Counted from the stretch's first letter, positions 35,491 to 44,997 are shown. The stretch is DNA of 64,000 bases from Nitrosotalea sp. (GCA_023252235.1 JAHEXH010000003.1:1-64000); one strand, 5' to 3'. Notes: generated from the letters alone by a model not told the origin. Made by a program: numbers and translations.

Positions 35491-36729
35491 ATGCCTCTGA
35501 TTACCTCAATTAAAGGTAGAATACTTTACAACAGCAGAGGAAGTCAAACCATAGAAGTCGATGTAATATCAGACAATAAACATCTGGGACGAGTATGTGC
35601 TCCCTCAGGAGCAAGCGTAGGCAAATATGAAGCGAAGAGTTTTCCTCAAGATAAACCAGAAAAGAGTTTAGATATTTTAAAAAAGAACGCGAAGAAATTT
35701 GTTGGTTTTGATTCATCAAACTTAAAAATAATTCATGAAATTTTAAGAGAAATTGATCCAACTCCCAATTATTCTAAAGTTGGAGGTTCGCTAGCATTTG
35801 CATTAACTATTGCATCAATCGAATCTGCTTCAAAATCATTAGACATTCCAATGTTCAGATTATTAGCAAAAGATTCAACTTTTAGATTTCCATTTCCTCT
35901 TGGAAATATTCTAGGAGGTGGTGCACATGCTGGACCTGGTACACCAGACATTCAAGAGATCCTAGTTTGTGCAACAGGATCTAAAACGATTCATGATGCA
36001 ATAGAGATTAACTTGGCAGTGCACAAAGAAGTGGGAAAAATCCTAGCCAAAAAAGATCCAAGTTTTACAAATGGAAGAGGAGATGAAGGCGGTTGGGCAC
36101 CCAAATTAAAAAATGATGAGGCATTAGAAATATCTGCAAAAGCTTGCGAGCAGCTAGGTTTTACACTAGGAAAAGAAGTTTCTTTAGGAGTGGATTTTGC
36201 TTCATCCACTCAATGGAATGAAAAGAAAAAGAAATACGTATACAATAGAGCAGGTTTTGAAAATACTCCACAAAAACAGATCGATTTTGCTTCAGATATA
36301 ATAAAAAAATACAAACTGGTTTATGCTGAAGATGCCGTTCATGAAGAGGCTTTTGAAGACATGGCAGTCTTGACCAAAAAGTTCCCGCGTGTACTGATAA
36401 CTGGAGATGATCTCTTAGTGACAAATACGAAGATTCTCAAAAAAGCAGTAAAAATAAGAGCGTGTAGTGGAGCCATATTGAAAGTAAATCAAGCAGGAAG
36501 CCTCTATGATGCTTTAGAATTTGCAAAAGAGGCAAACAATAACAATGTAAAACTAATCACATCTCATAGATCTGGAGAATCAACTGATTCTCACATATCA
36601 CATATTGGACTTGCAACCAAATCAAAGATGCTCAAGGTTGGGATATTAGGTGGGGAGAGAATAGCCAAGCTTAACGAATTGGTACGACTTTCAGAGTATG
36701 ATTTAATACGTGGAATGGCCGAGATTTAG
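35491..36729 (+). CDS. eno: Enolase
   Basis: Enolase interconverts 2-phosphoglycerate and phosphoenolpyruvate. The 412-residue protein has APSGASVGKYEA (loop over the active site), GGGAHAGPGTPDIQE, GRGDEGGWAPKL with the catalytic Glu, YAEDAVHEE and ITGDDLLVTN (Mg2+ ligands), and LKVNQAG with the catalytic Lys, then SHRSGESTD. The rpoN-eno-rps2 order is a common archaeal arrangement. In an autotroph it serves gluconeogenesis. Confidence 0.97.
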   Translation: MPLITSIKGRILYNSRGSQTIEVDVISDNKHLGRVCAPSGASVGKYEAKSFPQDKPEKSLDILKKNAKKFVGFDSSNLKIIHEILREIDPTPNYSKVGGSLAFALTIASIESASKSLDIPMFRLLAKDSTFRFPFPLGNILGGGAHAGPGTPDIQEILVCATGSKTIHDAIEINLAVHKEVGKILAKKDPSFTNGRGDEGGWAPKLKNDEALEISAKACEQLGFTLGKEVSLGVDFASSTQWNEKKKKYVYNRAGFENTPQKQIDFASDIIKKYKLVYAEDAVHEEAFEDMAVLTKKFPRVLITGDDLLVTNTKILKKAVKIRACSGAILKVNQAGSLYDALEFAKEANNNNVKLITSHRSGESTDSHISHIGLATKSKMLKVGILGGERIAKLNELVRLSEYDLIRGMAEI

Positions 36730-36738
36730 AAACACACG

Positions 36739-37410
36739 ATGAGTAAACAAGAAGACTTTGAACATATGGAGAAATACGTATTATCTACCGGAATAAGAGT
36801 AGGAACTCAAGTAAAAACAAAATTCATGAATTCGTTTGTTACAAAGGCAACAAATGAAGGTCTTTACATTATAGACAGTAAGAAAACATTATCAAGAATT
36901 CAAACCGCAGCCAAATTTATCAATAGAGCAGATATAACAAAAGTTTTAGTTTGTTCAGGTAGAGAATATGCCAGTACACCAGTTGAGAAATTCTGTGAGA
37001 TCACCGGTGCAACTCCTATGCTTGGAAGATTCATGCCAGGTACTCTGACAAATCCACTATTACCATATTATAGAGAACCAGAATTAGTCTTCATTTCAGA
37101 TCCACAAGTAGACGAACAAGCAATTGTAGAAGCTACTAATGCAGGAATTCCAGTCATAGGTATTTCAAATACGGACAATGTTACTTCCAAAGTTGACTTG
37201 GTAATTCCAGCAAACAACAGAGGAAGAAAATCTTTGGCTGCAACTTATTGGTTATTAGCAAGAGAAATTCTAATGCAGAAAGGCAAACTAAAAGACGCAG
37301 AGTCTATGAAATATCAAATAGATGACTTTGAAACAAAGATAACTGAAGAAGAATTAGAAGAAGAGTCAGAAAGAATGCCACCTTCAAGAATGAGAACACA
37401 GAGGCAATAA
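36739..37410 (+). CDS. rps2: 30S ribosomal protein S2 (uS2)
   Basis: The 223-residue protein is archaeal uS2, with KFMNSFVTKATNEGLYIID, MLGRFMPGTLTNP and EPELVFISDPQVDEQAI all in place, then GIPVIGISNTDN and PANNRGRKSLA. The acidic C-terminal end is a usual archaeal feature. It sits 9 nt after eno and 4 nt before the MEMO gene. Confidence 0.97.
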   Translation: MSKQEDFEHMEKYVLSTGIRVGTQVKTKFMNSFVTKATNEGLYIIDSKKTLSRIQTAAKFINRADITKVLVCSGREYASTPVEKFCEITGATPMLGRFMPGTLTNPLLPYYREPELVFISDPQVDEQAIVEATNAGIPVIGISNTDNVTSKVDLVIPANNRGRKSLAATYWLLAREILMQKGKLKDAESMKYQIDDFETKITEEELEEESERMPPSRMRTQRQ

Positions 37411-37414
37411 CACA

Positions 37415-38251
37415 ATGCAGGTAAGGACACCAGCTGTTGCTGGAATGTTCTATCCAAAAACAAATCAGGAATTAAAATCAAGCATACGAAATTGTTTTCT
37501 ACACAATTATGGTCCTGGAAAATTACCACCTTCTCCTAATGATAAAAAAATTATCGGCGTCATATGTCCTCATGCAGGATACGAGTATTCCGGTCCAATA
37601 GCTGCAAATTCATACTATGCAATATCATCACAAAGACCAGATCTTGTAATAATAATTGGACCAAATCACTGGGGAATAGGACGAGATGTTGCTACAATGA
37701 AAGAAGGAGTATGGAGAACACCACTTGGAGACATCGAAGTAGATACAGAACATGCAATTGAAATCAATAAAATCTGTAATATGATAGAACTAGATTCTTT
37801 TTCTCACACGAGAGATCATTGTTTAGAAGTACAACTTCCAATGCTTCAAGAAACATTTTCTCACAAATTCAAGATCTTACCTTTAATTTTAATTGACCAA
37901 AGATACCATACTGCAATAGAAATTGGTAAAGCTATAGCAAAGATTTCTAAAATTAAAAAGACCACGATAATTGGATCATCTGATTTTACTCATTACGAAT
38001 CAAATGATTTTGCACATGCACAGGACAAATCTTTGATAGAATCGATAGTTAGCTTAGATGTAGACAGATTTTACAGTGTTTTACAAGAAAAACAGATTAG
38101 TGCATGTGGTTATGGAGCGATTGCATCTACCATGATAGCTTGTAAGGAACTGGGAGCAACAAAGGGCATCTTGAAGAAATATGCTACCAGTGGGGACATG
38201 ACAGGCGATAAAAGTTCAGTAGTAGGATATGCATCGATAGTGTTTTCATGA
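37415..38251 (+). CDS. MEMO family protein (AmmeMemoRadiSam B)
   Basis: The 278-residue protein shows VRTPAVAGMFYPKT at the start, ICPHAGYEYSGPIAA (about 49-63), IIGPNHWG, HCLEVQLPMLQ and GSSDFTHYE. These His/Asp positions match the dioxygenase-like metal site of the MEMO fold. The biochemical role in archaea is not settled. The gene is very often next to mevalonate kinase in archaea, as here (4-nt overlap). Confidence 0.93.
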   Translation: MQVRTPAVAGMFYPKTNQELKSSIRNCFLHNYGPGKLPPSPNDKKIIGVICPHAGYEYSGPIAANSYYAISSQRPDLVIIIGPNHWGIGRDVATMKEGVWRTPLGDIEVDTEHAIEINKICNMIELDSFSHTRDHCLEVQLPMLQETFSHKFKILPLILIDQRYHTAIEIGKAIAKISKIKKTTIIGSSDFTHYESNDFAHAQDKSLIESIVSLDVDRFYSVLQEKQISACGYGAIASTMIACKELGATKGILKKYATSGDMTGDKSSVVGYASIVFS

Positions 38252-39201
38252 AATCTGTTGCATCTGCACCTGGGAAAATCATCCTTTTTGGAGAGCATTT
38301 TGTGGTGTATGGTATAAAGGCAATACTCTGTTCCATAGACAAGAGAATAACTGCTACCTCACAATTCTTGGATGAAAAGATAGTCAGAGTAAGTTCTTCA
38401 CTAGGAGAGTCAGAGATGGATCTAAATTCATTAAACAATTTGGAAAAAATACCACAAAAATTTATGAAACCATTTTTTTATGTAGCACAGAAAGCAATAG
38501 AAGAAAATTCCTCAGAACATGGCATAGAAATAATTTTAGAATCACAGATACCGGCAGGAGTAGGACTAGGTTCATCATCTGCAGCATGCGTTGCAGTTAC
38601 AGCTTCAGTCAATGGGTTATTCAATAAACTATCAAAAGAAGAAGTAGTAAAAAGAGCAATACAAGCAGAACGTACTATATTTGAACAGAACTCAGGTGCA
38701 GATTCATCAGTCTCTACATTCGGTGGACTAATGTCATACGATCTAAAGAATGGCTTTCAAGACATACCATCAAGAAATAATTTGAATTTCATAATATCAA
38801 ACTCTGCCCAGATTCATGACACTCAAGATATAGTAAGACAAGTCAGGAATTTTAAAGAAAAAAATGAAGATATGTTTAGGAAATTATGTAAGCAAGAAAT
38901 TGAGATAGTCAAAAATGCAACAACCGCCTTGAAAGACAATAACTTGAATGAATTAGGTTCACTGATGTTAAAAAATCAAGATTTATTAAAACAAATAGGA
39001 ATTTCAACAGAAAAAATTGATCTTTTAGTTAGGGAGGCAAAGAAGACAGCATATGGTGCAAAAATAACAGGAGCTGGTGGAGGTGGATGTATTATTTCTC
39101 TTGTAGACAATTCTAACATGGGAGACACTTTAGATAATTTAAGAAAAATTTCAGACTGTTTTTTGGCAAAAATAGATTACAATGGACTGACATATAGATA
39201 A
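38248..39201 (+). CDS. mvk: Mevalonate kinase
   Basis: This GHMP-family kinase makes 5-phosphomevalonate for isoprenoid lipids. The 317-residue protein has APGKIILFGEHFVVYG at the start, the ATP loop IPAGVGLGSSSAACVA (about 99-114), NSGADSSVSTFGG with the catalytic Asp, and AKITGAGGGGCIIS near the end. Length and motifs are normal. It overlaps the MEMO gene by 4 nt. Confidence 0.96.
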   Translation: MKSVASAPGKIILFGEHFVVYGIKAILCSIDKRITATSQFLDEKIVRVSSSLGESEMDLNSLNNLEKIPQKFMKPFFYVAQKAIEENSSEHGIEIILESQIPAGVGLGSSSAACVAVTASVNGLFNKLSKEEVVKRAIQAERTIFEQNSGADSSVSTFGGLMSYDLKNGFQDIPSRNNLNFIISNSAQIHDTQDIVRQVRNFKEKNEDMFRKLCKQEIEIVKNATTALKDNNLNELGSLMLKNQDLLKQIGISTEKIDLLVREAKKTAYGAKITGAGGGGCIISLVDNSNMGDTLDNLRKISDCFLAKIDYNGLTYR

Positions 39202-39334
39202 AATACAAAATTTAGTTCCAATTCTAATTATTAATAATTTACAAAATAAATATTCATTCAGAAAGGGAAGTAAATATATGATACCTCGTATCAACCAAAA
39301 AGTTTCATAATAACCACATGATTTCAGTGAGATA

Positions 39335-39346
39335 CTTTTTAAAACC
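39335..39346 (+). promoter_or_regulatory. TATA-like element of the ipk gene
   Basis: CTTTTTAAAACC is centred about 28 nt before the ATG at 39369. It lies inside the longer possible reading frame that begins at 39318, which argues for the later start. Confidence 0.5.
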
Positions 39347-39368
39347 GTTCATAGCACTAGTAAAAATC

Positions 39369-40109
39369 ATGATCTTGATGAAACTTGGAGGTTCAATCAT
39401 CACCAACAAAGAAAAGCCATTGACGCCTAATAGAAATTCAATAAGAAGAATTGCTTCATATCTCAAAAATGTAGACGAACCACTTGTTATCATACATGGT
39501 GGAGGTTCTTTTGGACATTATTGGTCTGTAAAATATGACATGCATACAAAACCACAAAAATACAGCGCTAAAGGAGTAGCTGTTGTCAAAAATTCAATGG
39601 TAGAACTAAACAGTATTGTACTAGAATCATTTCTAGAATCAGGTCTAAAACCATATTGTTTACCTCCTGGTGATTTTATGATAGGAGACAAACCACTTAT
39701 CAAAAAAGTTAAAGAAATTCCCAAAATTGCAAAGACAGGATTAACGCCAATTTCCTATGGAGATGCCATGTGGTTTGGAAAAAACAAGTTTTACATTTTG
39801 TCTGGAGATAGAATTATGGGAGTTCTTTCCAAACTATTACATCCTAGACTTGCGATTTTTGTTACAAATGTAGATGGAGTGTATTCAGATATGAAAAGCA
39901 AGAGGCTTTTGAGCGAGATCAGTAAAGAGAAACCGATTACCTCAGATGTAACAATGGATGTAACTGGAGGAATGTCTCGTAAAATAAAAGAAGCTTTTAG
40001 AATATCAAAGGGCGGAACTGACGTTTTCTTTGTGAACGGAAATATCCCAAGAAGAATAACAAATGCAATAAATGGCAAGAGTTTTGAGGGAACAATATTC
40101 AGTGGATAA
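39369..40109 (+). CDS. ipk: Isopentenyl phosphate kinase
   Basis: IPK phosphorylates isopentenyl phosphate to IPP, the last kinase step of the archaeal mevalonate route. The protein belongs to the amino acid kinase family: LMKLGGSIITNKEKP at the start, VIIHGGGSFGHYW with the catalytic His, ILSGDRIMGVLS, VTNVDGVYS and TGGMSRKIKEA. From the chosen ATG it has 246 residues, near the family norm. An upstream ATG at 39318 adds 17 non-conserved residues. It follows mvk by a 167-nt gap, with its own promoter. Confidence 0.94.
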   Translation: MILMKLGGSIITNKEKPLTPNRNSIRRIASYLKNVDEPLVIIHGGGSFGHYWSVKYDMHTKPQKYSAKGVAVVKNSMVELNSIVLESFLESGLKPYCLPPGDFMIGDKPLIKKVKEIPKIAKTGLTPISYGDAMWFGKNKFYILSGDRIMGVLSKLLHPRLAIFVTNVDGVYSDMKSKRLLSEISKEKPITSDVTMDVTGGMSRKIKEAFRISKGGTDVFFVNGNIPRRITNAINGKSFEGTIFSG

Positions 40110-40111
40110 CC

Positions 40112-40750
40112 ATGGAATACCTCATTCTTGTAGACAGCAATGATAATCAAATAGGAATTGAAGAAAAAGTAAAATGCCATTTACCAAATGGAAAACTTCA
40201 CAGAGCCTTTACAATATTTTTATTCAATAAAGAAGGTAAACTATTGCTTACGCAAAGAAGTATGGATAAGATGTTGTGGCCCGGAGATTGGGATGGAACA
40301 GTAGCAAGTCACCCAAGACAGTCAGAGAATTACATTTCATCTGCAGAAAGAAGACTACCTGAAGAATTGGGAGTCACATGCAAATTGGATTATTTACACA
40401 AGTTTGAGTATCATGTTCCTTACAAAGACATAGGATCAGAAAATGAAGTTTGCGGTACTCTGGTTGGAATATTAGATGACCCATCCAAAATTAAGCTTGT
40501 AGAAGGTGAAATTTCAGATTTTAAATGGGTTACGCTTGAAGAATTATTATCAGAGATAGAAAATGTTCCTCATATTTTCTGTCCATGGTTACTAGTCGCA
40601 TTGTATTTCATACCAGAATCAAGCCAAAAAATTAACGATAGACATAAAGAAATTCTCAAGATGTGGAACAAAGCCGATCTCAAGAGTAGGCTTGAAGAAT
40701 CATTAAAGTATCATTTTCCAGACCATAGATGGGAGCTAAAAAAAGAATGA
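40112..40750 (+). CDS. idi: Isopentenyl-diphosphate delta-isomerase type I (Nudix), catalytic Cys replaced
   Basis: IDI-1 converts IPP to DMAPP. The 212-residue Nudix protein keeps the metal and proton-transfer residues of the E. coli enzyme: H23, H30 (KCHLPNGKLH), H67 and the ENEVC pair E110/E112. However, the active-site cysteine (E. coli Cys67, in VCGHP) is alanine here (A65, in TVASHP). The same ASHP form appears, as far as I recall, in other archaeal homologues. It may use another mechanism, or act on another diphosphate. It starts 2 nt after ipk. Confidence 0.88.
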   Translation: MEYLILVDSNDNQIGIEEKVKCHLPNGKLHRAFTIFLFNKEGKLLLTQRSMDKMLWPGDWDGTVASHPRQSENYISSAERRLPEELGVTCKLDYLHKFEYHVPYKDIGSENEVCGTLVGILDDPSKIKLVEGEISDFKWVTLEELLSEIENVPHIFCPWLLVALYFIPESSQKINDRHKEILKMWNKADLKSRLEESLKYHFPDHRWELKKE

Positions 40751-41730
40751 AATTAGAAACACTAGCAAGAACGACATCCAAGATAGACTCATTTCTATCA
40801 TCAAGACTTTCTGGAGAACCCAGAGATCTATACCAAGCAGCAAGTTATTTGATTGATCATGGGGGGAAAAGATTGAGACCATACATGGTCATAAAGAGCT
40901 GTCAACTCTTAGGAGGAACTACAAAGCAGGCTATACCTGCAGCAGCCGCAGTTGAAATGGTGCATAATTTCACACTAGTACATGATGACATCATGGATAA
41001 TGACGAGGTAAGACATGGTGTACCTACAGTTCATGTGAAATTTGGAATGCCAATAGGAATTCTTGCTGGGGATTTATTATTTTCAAGGGCATTTGAAACC
41101 ATTTCAAAACCTTATCTTCACAAGTCAAAAGAGGTGGGTTTGAATCTTGTTACTACATTGGCAAAAGCCTGCACAGATGTATGTGAGGGTCAGGCACTTG
41201 ACATCAGCATGGCAAAATCAAATAAAATACCAAATGAAAGTCAATACATCAAAATGATTGAGAAAAAAACATCATCATTATTTGTAGCATCATGTGCAAT
41301 GGGAGCAATAACTGCAAACAAAAATTTTTCTGATGTAACAAGACTATCCACATTTGGAAGAAATCTAGGAATTGCTTTTCAAATAATTGATGATCTAATT
41401 GGAGTAATAGGTGATCCTAAAATTACAAGAAAACCTGTAGGAAACGATATTAGAGAAGGAAAGAAATCTCTTCCAATTTTAATGGCAATTAAAAAAGCAA
41501 ATAATCAAGAAAAGAAGATAATACTTAATGCATTTGGTAATCCATCTGTTTCAAAAAGTGAAGTAGAAAGAGCCATCTCTACAATTTCTGCTCTTGGCAT
41601 AGAAGAAACAATAAAGCAAAAAGCAGCACATCATTCCAATGCAGCCAAGAATTCCATATCAATATACGATGGATCTGCAAAAAAAGAACTACTCTCTTTG
41701 CTTGATTTCGTGGTAGAGAGGAGTCTTTAA
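40747..41730 (+). CDS. idsA: Polyprenyl diphosphate synthase (GGPP synthase type)
   Basis: This trans-prenyltransferase builds the C20 (or longer) chains for archaeal lipids. First Asp-rich motif DDIMD is in LVHDDIMDNDEVRHG and the second, DDLIG, in FQIIDDLIGVIGD; GGKRLRP binds the diphosphate. The chosen ATG overlaps the idi stop as ATGA and gives 327 aa; an ATG 18 nt earlier is possible. Residues before the first Asp-rich motif are AVEMVHNFT, so chain length cannot be called precisely. Confidence 0.94.
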   Translation: MKLETLARTTSKIDSFLSSRLSGEPRDLYQAASYLIDHGGKRLRPYMVIKSCQLLGGTTKQAIPAAAAVEMVHNFTLVHDDIMDNDEVRHGVPTVHVKFGMPIGILAGDLLFSRAFETISKPYLHKSKEVGLNLVTTLAKACTDVCEGQALDISMAKSNKIPNESQYIKMIEKKTSSLFVASCAMGAITANKNFSDVTRLSTFGRNLGIAFQIIDDLIGVIGDPKITRKPVGNDIREGKKSLPILMAIKKANNQEKKIILNAFGNPSVSKSEVERAISTISALGIEETIKQKAAHHSNAAKNSISIYDGSAKKELLSLLDFVVERSL

Positions 41731-43437
41731 TTGGATGAAGAATTAAAAAGAGTAATTCGTGGAATTGCCCTTCTCAATGCATCAGAACATGATGGAAAAA
41801 CTAGAAACGATTCAATCATTTCTAAAGTAATTGGTACTAAGCCAGAACTTCGTTCTAGAATAAAAGATATCATTCCACTCATTTCACAGGAAGTAATTGA
41901 TGTTAACAAATTATCAGTAGAATCACAAAAAGAGGAGCTTGAGAGTAAATATCCAGAATTACTAGTAGTAAAACCAAAGCATGAGAGAATAGGACTTCCG
42001 CCTTTGGAGGGAGCAGAACAAGGTAATGTAATTACACGTTTTCCTCCTGAACCCAATGGTTATCCACATATTGGGCATGCGAAAGCATCGATAATTGATG
42101 AAGAGTATGCAAGGATGTATGGAGGCAAACTCGTTTTAAGATTTGATGACACAAATCCAGAGAAGGAACGTTTAGAGTACTATGCAGCAATCAAGGTTGG
42201 TTTAGACTGGCTGGGTGTAAAATATGATCTTGTAAAAAACACATCTGATGATATGGTGATCATTTACAAGAAAGCTAGAGAACTCATAGATTCTGGTCAT
42301 GCGTATGTTTGTACATGTGATAAGGAAACAATTAGCAAGAACAGAAGAGAGATGCTATCCTGTAAATGTCGAGCAGGAGATCTTAATCAGAATGTCACTC
42401 GTTGGAATAAGATGTTTGACAAATTCAAACCAGGGGAAGCCATAGTTAGATTTCGTGGAAATATGAGTTCAGAGAATACAGTTATGCGAGATCCGACCTT
42501 ATTAAGAATAATAGATGAAGCGCATCCAATACACAAGGACAAGTACAGAGTTTGGCCAAATTATGATTTTGCGGTTTCAATTGAGGACAGCATTGATGGA
42601 ATTACTCATGCGTTCAGAACTAAAGAATACGAACTACGAACTGAACTCTATTATACGCTTTTAGACAAACTGGGTATGCGTAAACCAAAGATGATGGAGT
42701 TTTCAAGACTAGAGTTTGAAGGAATGCCTGTCTCCAAAAGAGTGTTGAAACCTCTAGTAGAAGAAGGAAAAGTATCCGGATTTGATGATCCTAGACTCCC
42801 TACTCTTGAGGGATTACGTAGAAGAGGTATAGTTCCAGAAGCTATTAGGAAATTTGTTATTTCTCTTGGTTTTACTAAATCGGATACTTTACCACCATTT
42901 GAATCACTTGAATCATTTAATCGAAAAATAATTGATCCTACAAGTGTAAGATTATTCATTGTTTTTGAACCTATAAAATTAACAGTTATTAACAATAATC
43001 TTACCGAAGTTGAGATTCCAAATCATCCACAAAACGACATGGGCAAGAGACGAATAAAGATTGATGGGAAATTCTTCATATCTGGTAATGATGTCAAGAC
43101 ATTAAAAATCGGTGATGAGATAAGATTGTTAGAATTATACAACATAAGAATAACAAAAATGGGTTCAGAAATGGAAGGAGAGATTACTAGTAGCAATTAC
43201 AAATCAGATATTCCGAAAACTCAATGGGTTCCAAGAAATAACCCAGTAAACATAGAGGTTTTGATACCAAATACACTCTTCATAAATGACCAATTTAATG
43301 AAAATAGTCTAGAAATTAGACAAGCCATTACAGAGCAATACTACTTAGAGTTAAATGTGGGAGCAGAAATCCAATTCATGAGATTCGGGTATTGTAGAAA
43401 AGATTCTGCAAATCAAGCGATATATACACACAAGTGA
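41731..43437 (+). CDS. gltX: Glutamyl-tRNA synthetase (archaeal type)
   Basis: The 568-residue class Ic synthetase charges tRNA-Glu, and in archaea also tRNA-Gln, later amidated. It has a helical N-terminal part, the HIGH motif as PNGYPHIGHAKA (near 110), LRFDDTNPEKE, and the KMSKS counterpart in MPVSKRVLKP. The C-terminal beta-barrel anticodon-binding domain resembles that of GlnRS. It starts at TTG directly after the idsA stop. Its own stop overlaps the next gene as GTGA. Confidence 0.95.
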   Translation: MDEELKRVIRGIALLNASEHDGKTRNDSIISKVIGTKPELRSRIKDIIPLISQEVIDVNKLSVESQKEELESKYPELLVVKPKHERIGLPPLEGAEQGNVITRFPPEPNGYPHIGHAKASIIDEEYARMYGGKLVLRFDDTNPEKERLEYYAAIKVGLDWLGVKYDLVKNTSDDMVIIYKKARELIDSGHAYVCTCDKETISKNRREMLSCKCRAGDLNQNVTRWNKMFDKFKPGEAIVRFRGNMSSENTVMRDPTLLRIIDEAHPIHKDKYRVWPNYDFAVSIEDSIDGITHAFRTKEYELRTELYYTLLDKLGMRKPKMMEFSRLEFEGMPVSKRVLKPLVEEGKVSGFDDPRLPTLEGLRRRGIVPEAIRKFVISLGFTKSDTLPPFESLESFNRKIIDPTSVRLFIVFEPIKLTVINNNLTEVEIPNHPQNDMGKRRIKIDGKFFISGNDVKTLKIGDEIRLLELYNIRITKMGSEMEGEITSSNYKSDIPKTQWVPRNNPVNIEVLIPNTLFINDQFNENSLEIRQAITEQYYLELNVGAEIQFMRFGYCRKDSANQAIYTHK

Positions 43438-44303
43438 AGAAAATGAAGATTGCCAGATTACTTAGACAAAATATTGAAACATATGCTATTGTTAATGGCG
43501 AAAAGGTTTTGACAAGAGAAAGTATGACATTACAAACTGGAATTCCCATACCACAGAGTATTAAAGATTTTTTATTTGACGGTTGGTACGATGAAATAAA
43601 GACCAATGCAAAAAATTTAACATATAATGAGAATTTATCAGATTTCAAATTTCTTCCTCCTATTCCAAATCCATCTAAGATAATTTGTTTAGCATTCAAT
43701 TACAGAGATCATGCAAAAGAGCAAAATTTGATTCCTCCAGATGAGCCGGCCATAGTTATCAAACCAAGAACAACACTCAATGGAGCTACGTCAGACATAG
43801 TTTGCCCATCATTTGTATCAAAGCTCGATTATGAGATTGAGCTTGCAGTGATAATTGGTAAAGACTGCAAGAACATATCAGAAAAAGAGGCTAAAGAAGC
43901 AGTTTTTGGATACATGGTTTTAAACGATGCTTCTGCACGAGACATACAAGCCAAGGATAAACAGTTTACCAGAGCAAAGGGTTTTGATACTTTTGCACCT
44001 TGTGGTCCTTGGATAACCACTGCAGATGAGATACCTGATCCACAAAATCTCAAGATGATGACCAAAGTAAATGGAGACATTAGACAGAATTCTTCAACAT
44101 CAAATATGCACCTAAAGGTCTATTCCATTGTATCACTGTTAAGCAAAGCAATGACATTGGAGAAGGGGGATATTATATCTACTGGAACTCCTGCAGGAGT
44201 TATGCTCAACAAACCAGATGCCGTCTTTTTGAAAGATGGGGATAAGATAGAGATGGAGATAGAAAATCTTGGCAAGCTACAAAACACAGTAAAATTCGTT
44301 TGA
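43434..44303 (+). CDS. Fumarylacetoacetate hydrolase family protein
   Basis: The 289-residue protein has the FAH fold signature: NYRDHAKEQ (about 84), KLDYEIELAVIIGKDC with acidic metal ligands, GYMVLNDASARDIQ, KGFDTFAPCGPW and GDIISTGTPAGV. Members hydrolyse C-C bonds or decarboxylate/isomerise 2-hydroxy-hexa-dienoate type acids or oxaloacetate. The substrate is not evident. The GTG start overlaps the gltX stop by 4 nt. Confidence 0.9.
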   Translation: MKKMKIARLLRQNIETYAIVNGEKVLTRESMTLQTGIPIPQSIKDFLFDGWYDEIKTNAKNLTYNENLSDFKFLPPIPNPSKIICLAFNYRDHAKEQNLIPPDEPAIVIKPRTTLNGATSDIVCPSFVSKLDYEIELAVIIGKDCKNISEKEAKEAVFGYMVLNDASARDIQAKDKQFTRAKGFDTFAPCGPWITTADEIPDPQNLKMMTKVNGDIRQNSSTSNMHLKVYSIVSLLSKAMTLEKGDIISTGTPAGVMLNKPDAVFLKDGDKIEMEIENLGKLQNTVKFV

Positions 44304-44380
44304 TTCAAGATTCTGAAATTCTAGAACAGACATTAAAATTATTAAGAGTTAGAGTTCCTTATCAAGTATGGGAAAAATAA
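44300..44380 (+). CDS. Possible 26-aa microprotein bridging two genes
   Basis: A TTG overlapping the FAH-family stop opens a frame of 26 codons that ends 13 nt inside the Rieske gene. The peptide (start MIQDSEILEQTLK, end RVPYQVWEK) looks amphipathic and uses every base of the gap, as in translational coupling. It may simply be chance; no family is recognised. Confidence 0.3.
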   Translation: MIQDSEILEQTLKLLRVRVPYQVWEK

Positions 44381-44676
44381 TTGTTGGGAAAGTAAGCGAT
44401 TTCATTCCAGGTAAAATACAAAAGGTGGCAATAGATGGTAAGGATATTCTTGTTGCAAATATTGATGGAAACTACTATGCAATTAATGATACGTGTACAC
44501 ATGCAGGAGCAAGCCTATCAGAAGGAAGTTTGGATGGAACGATTGTAACATGTGGATGGCATGGAGCAAAATTTGATTGTAAAACAGGCAAGCTTTCTGC
44601 GTTTCCTGCCAAGATAAAAGACTTGAATTCGTATAAAGTAGTAATAGAATCAGAAAATATCTTTGTAGAAGTATAA
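44368..44676 (+). CDS. Rieske-type [2Fe-2S] ferredoxin
   Basis: The 102-residue protein carries the Rieske ligands C43-T-H45 and C62-G-W-H65, in CTHAGASLSEG and VTCGWHGAKFD. It has no signal or membrane helix, so it is a soluble ferredoxin of the dioxygenase or nitrite-reductase small-subunit type rather than a bc1 Rieske. Partner oxygenase not in the window; the neighbouring FAH-family enzyme might share a pathway. Confidence 0.93.
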   Translation: MGKIIVGKVSDFIPGKIQKVAIDGKDILVANIDGNYYAINDTCTHAGASLSEGSLDGTIVTCGWHGAKFDCKTGKLSAFPAKIKDLNSYKVVIESENIFVEV

Positions 44677-44724
44677 TGCAAACTTTATAAAATAAGCACA
44701 ATTAGCATAAGCTTGAATGGTATT

Positions 44725-44997
44725 ATGGTCGAAAAAAAGGATCCAAATATTGACACTTTAAACACAGCCATTACTACTTTAGTTGAAATTGCAGTAAATC
44801 CTTCCACTCCAAGAAACATAAAGAAAGATCTGACTGACCTTATTGCAGAATTAAAAAAACAAACTTCTCCCGTTGCAGTAAGGGCGGCAAATGCCATAAG
44901 TGCCCTTGATGACATATCGCAAGACCCCAACATGCCGTCATACGTCAGAGTCACATTGTGGCAAGCAGTTTCTGCTCTAGAAAGAATAAGGGAATAA
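44725..44997 (+). CDS. UPF0147 family protein
   Basis: This 90-residue helical protein (MVEKKDPNIDTL, later IAVNPSTPRNIKKDL and DISQDPNMPSYVR) matches the archaeal UPF0147 family of unknown function. A TTG 12 nt earlier (44713) is an alternative start. The family occurs widely in archaea. Confidence 0.88.
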   Translation: MVEKKDPNIDTLNTAITTLVEIAVNPSTPRNIKKDLTDLIAELKKQTSPVAVRAANAISALDDISQDPNMPSYVRVTLWQAVSALERIRE

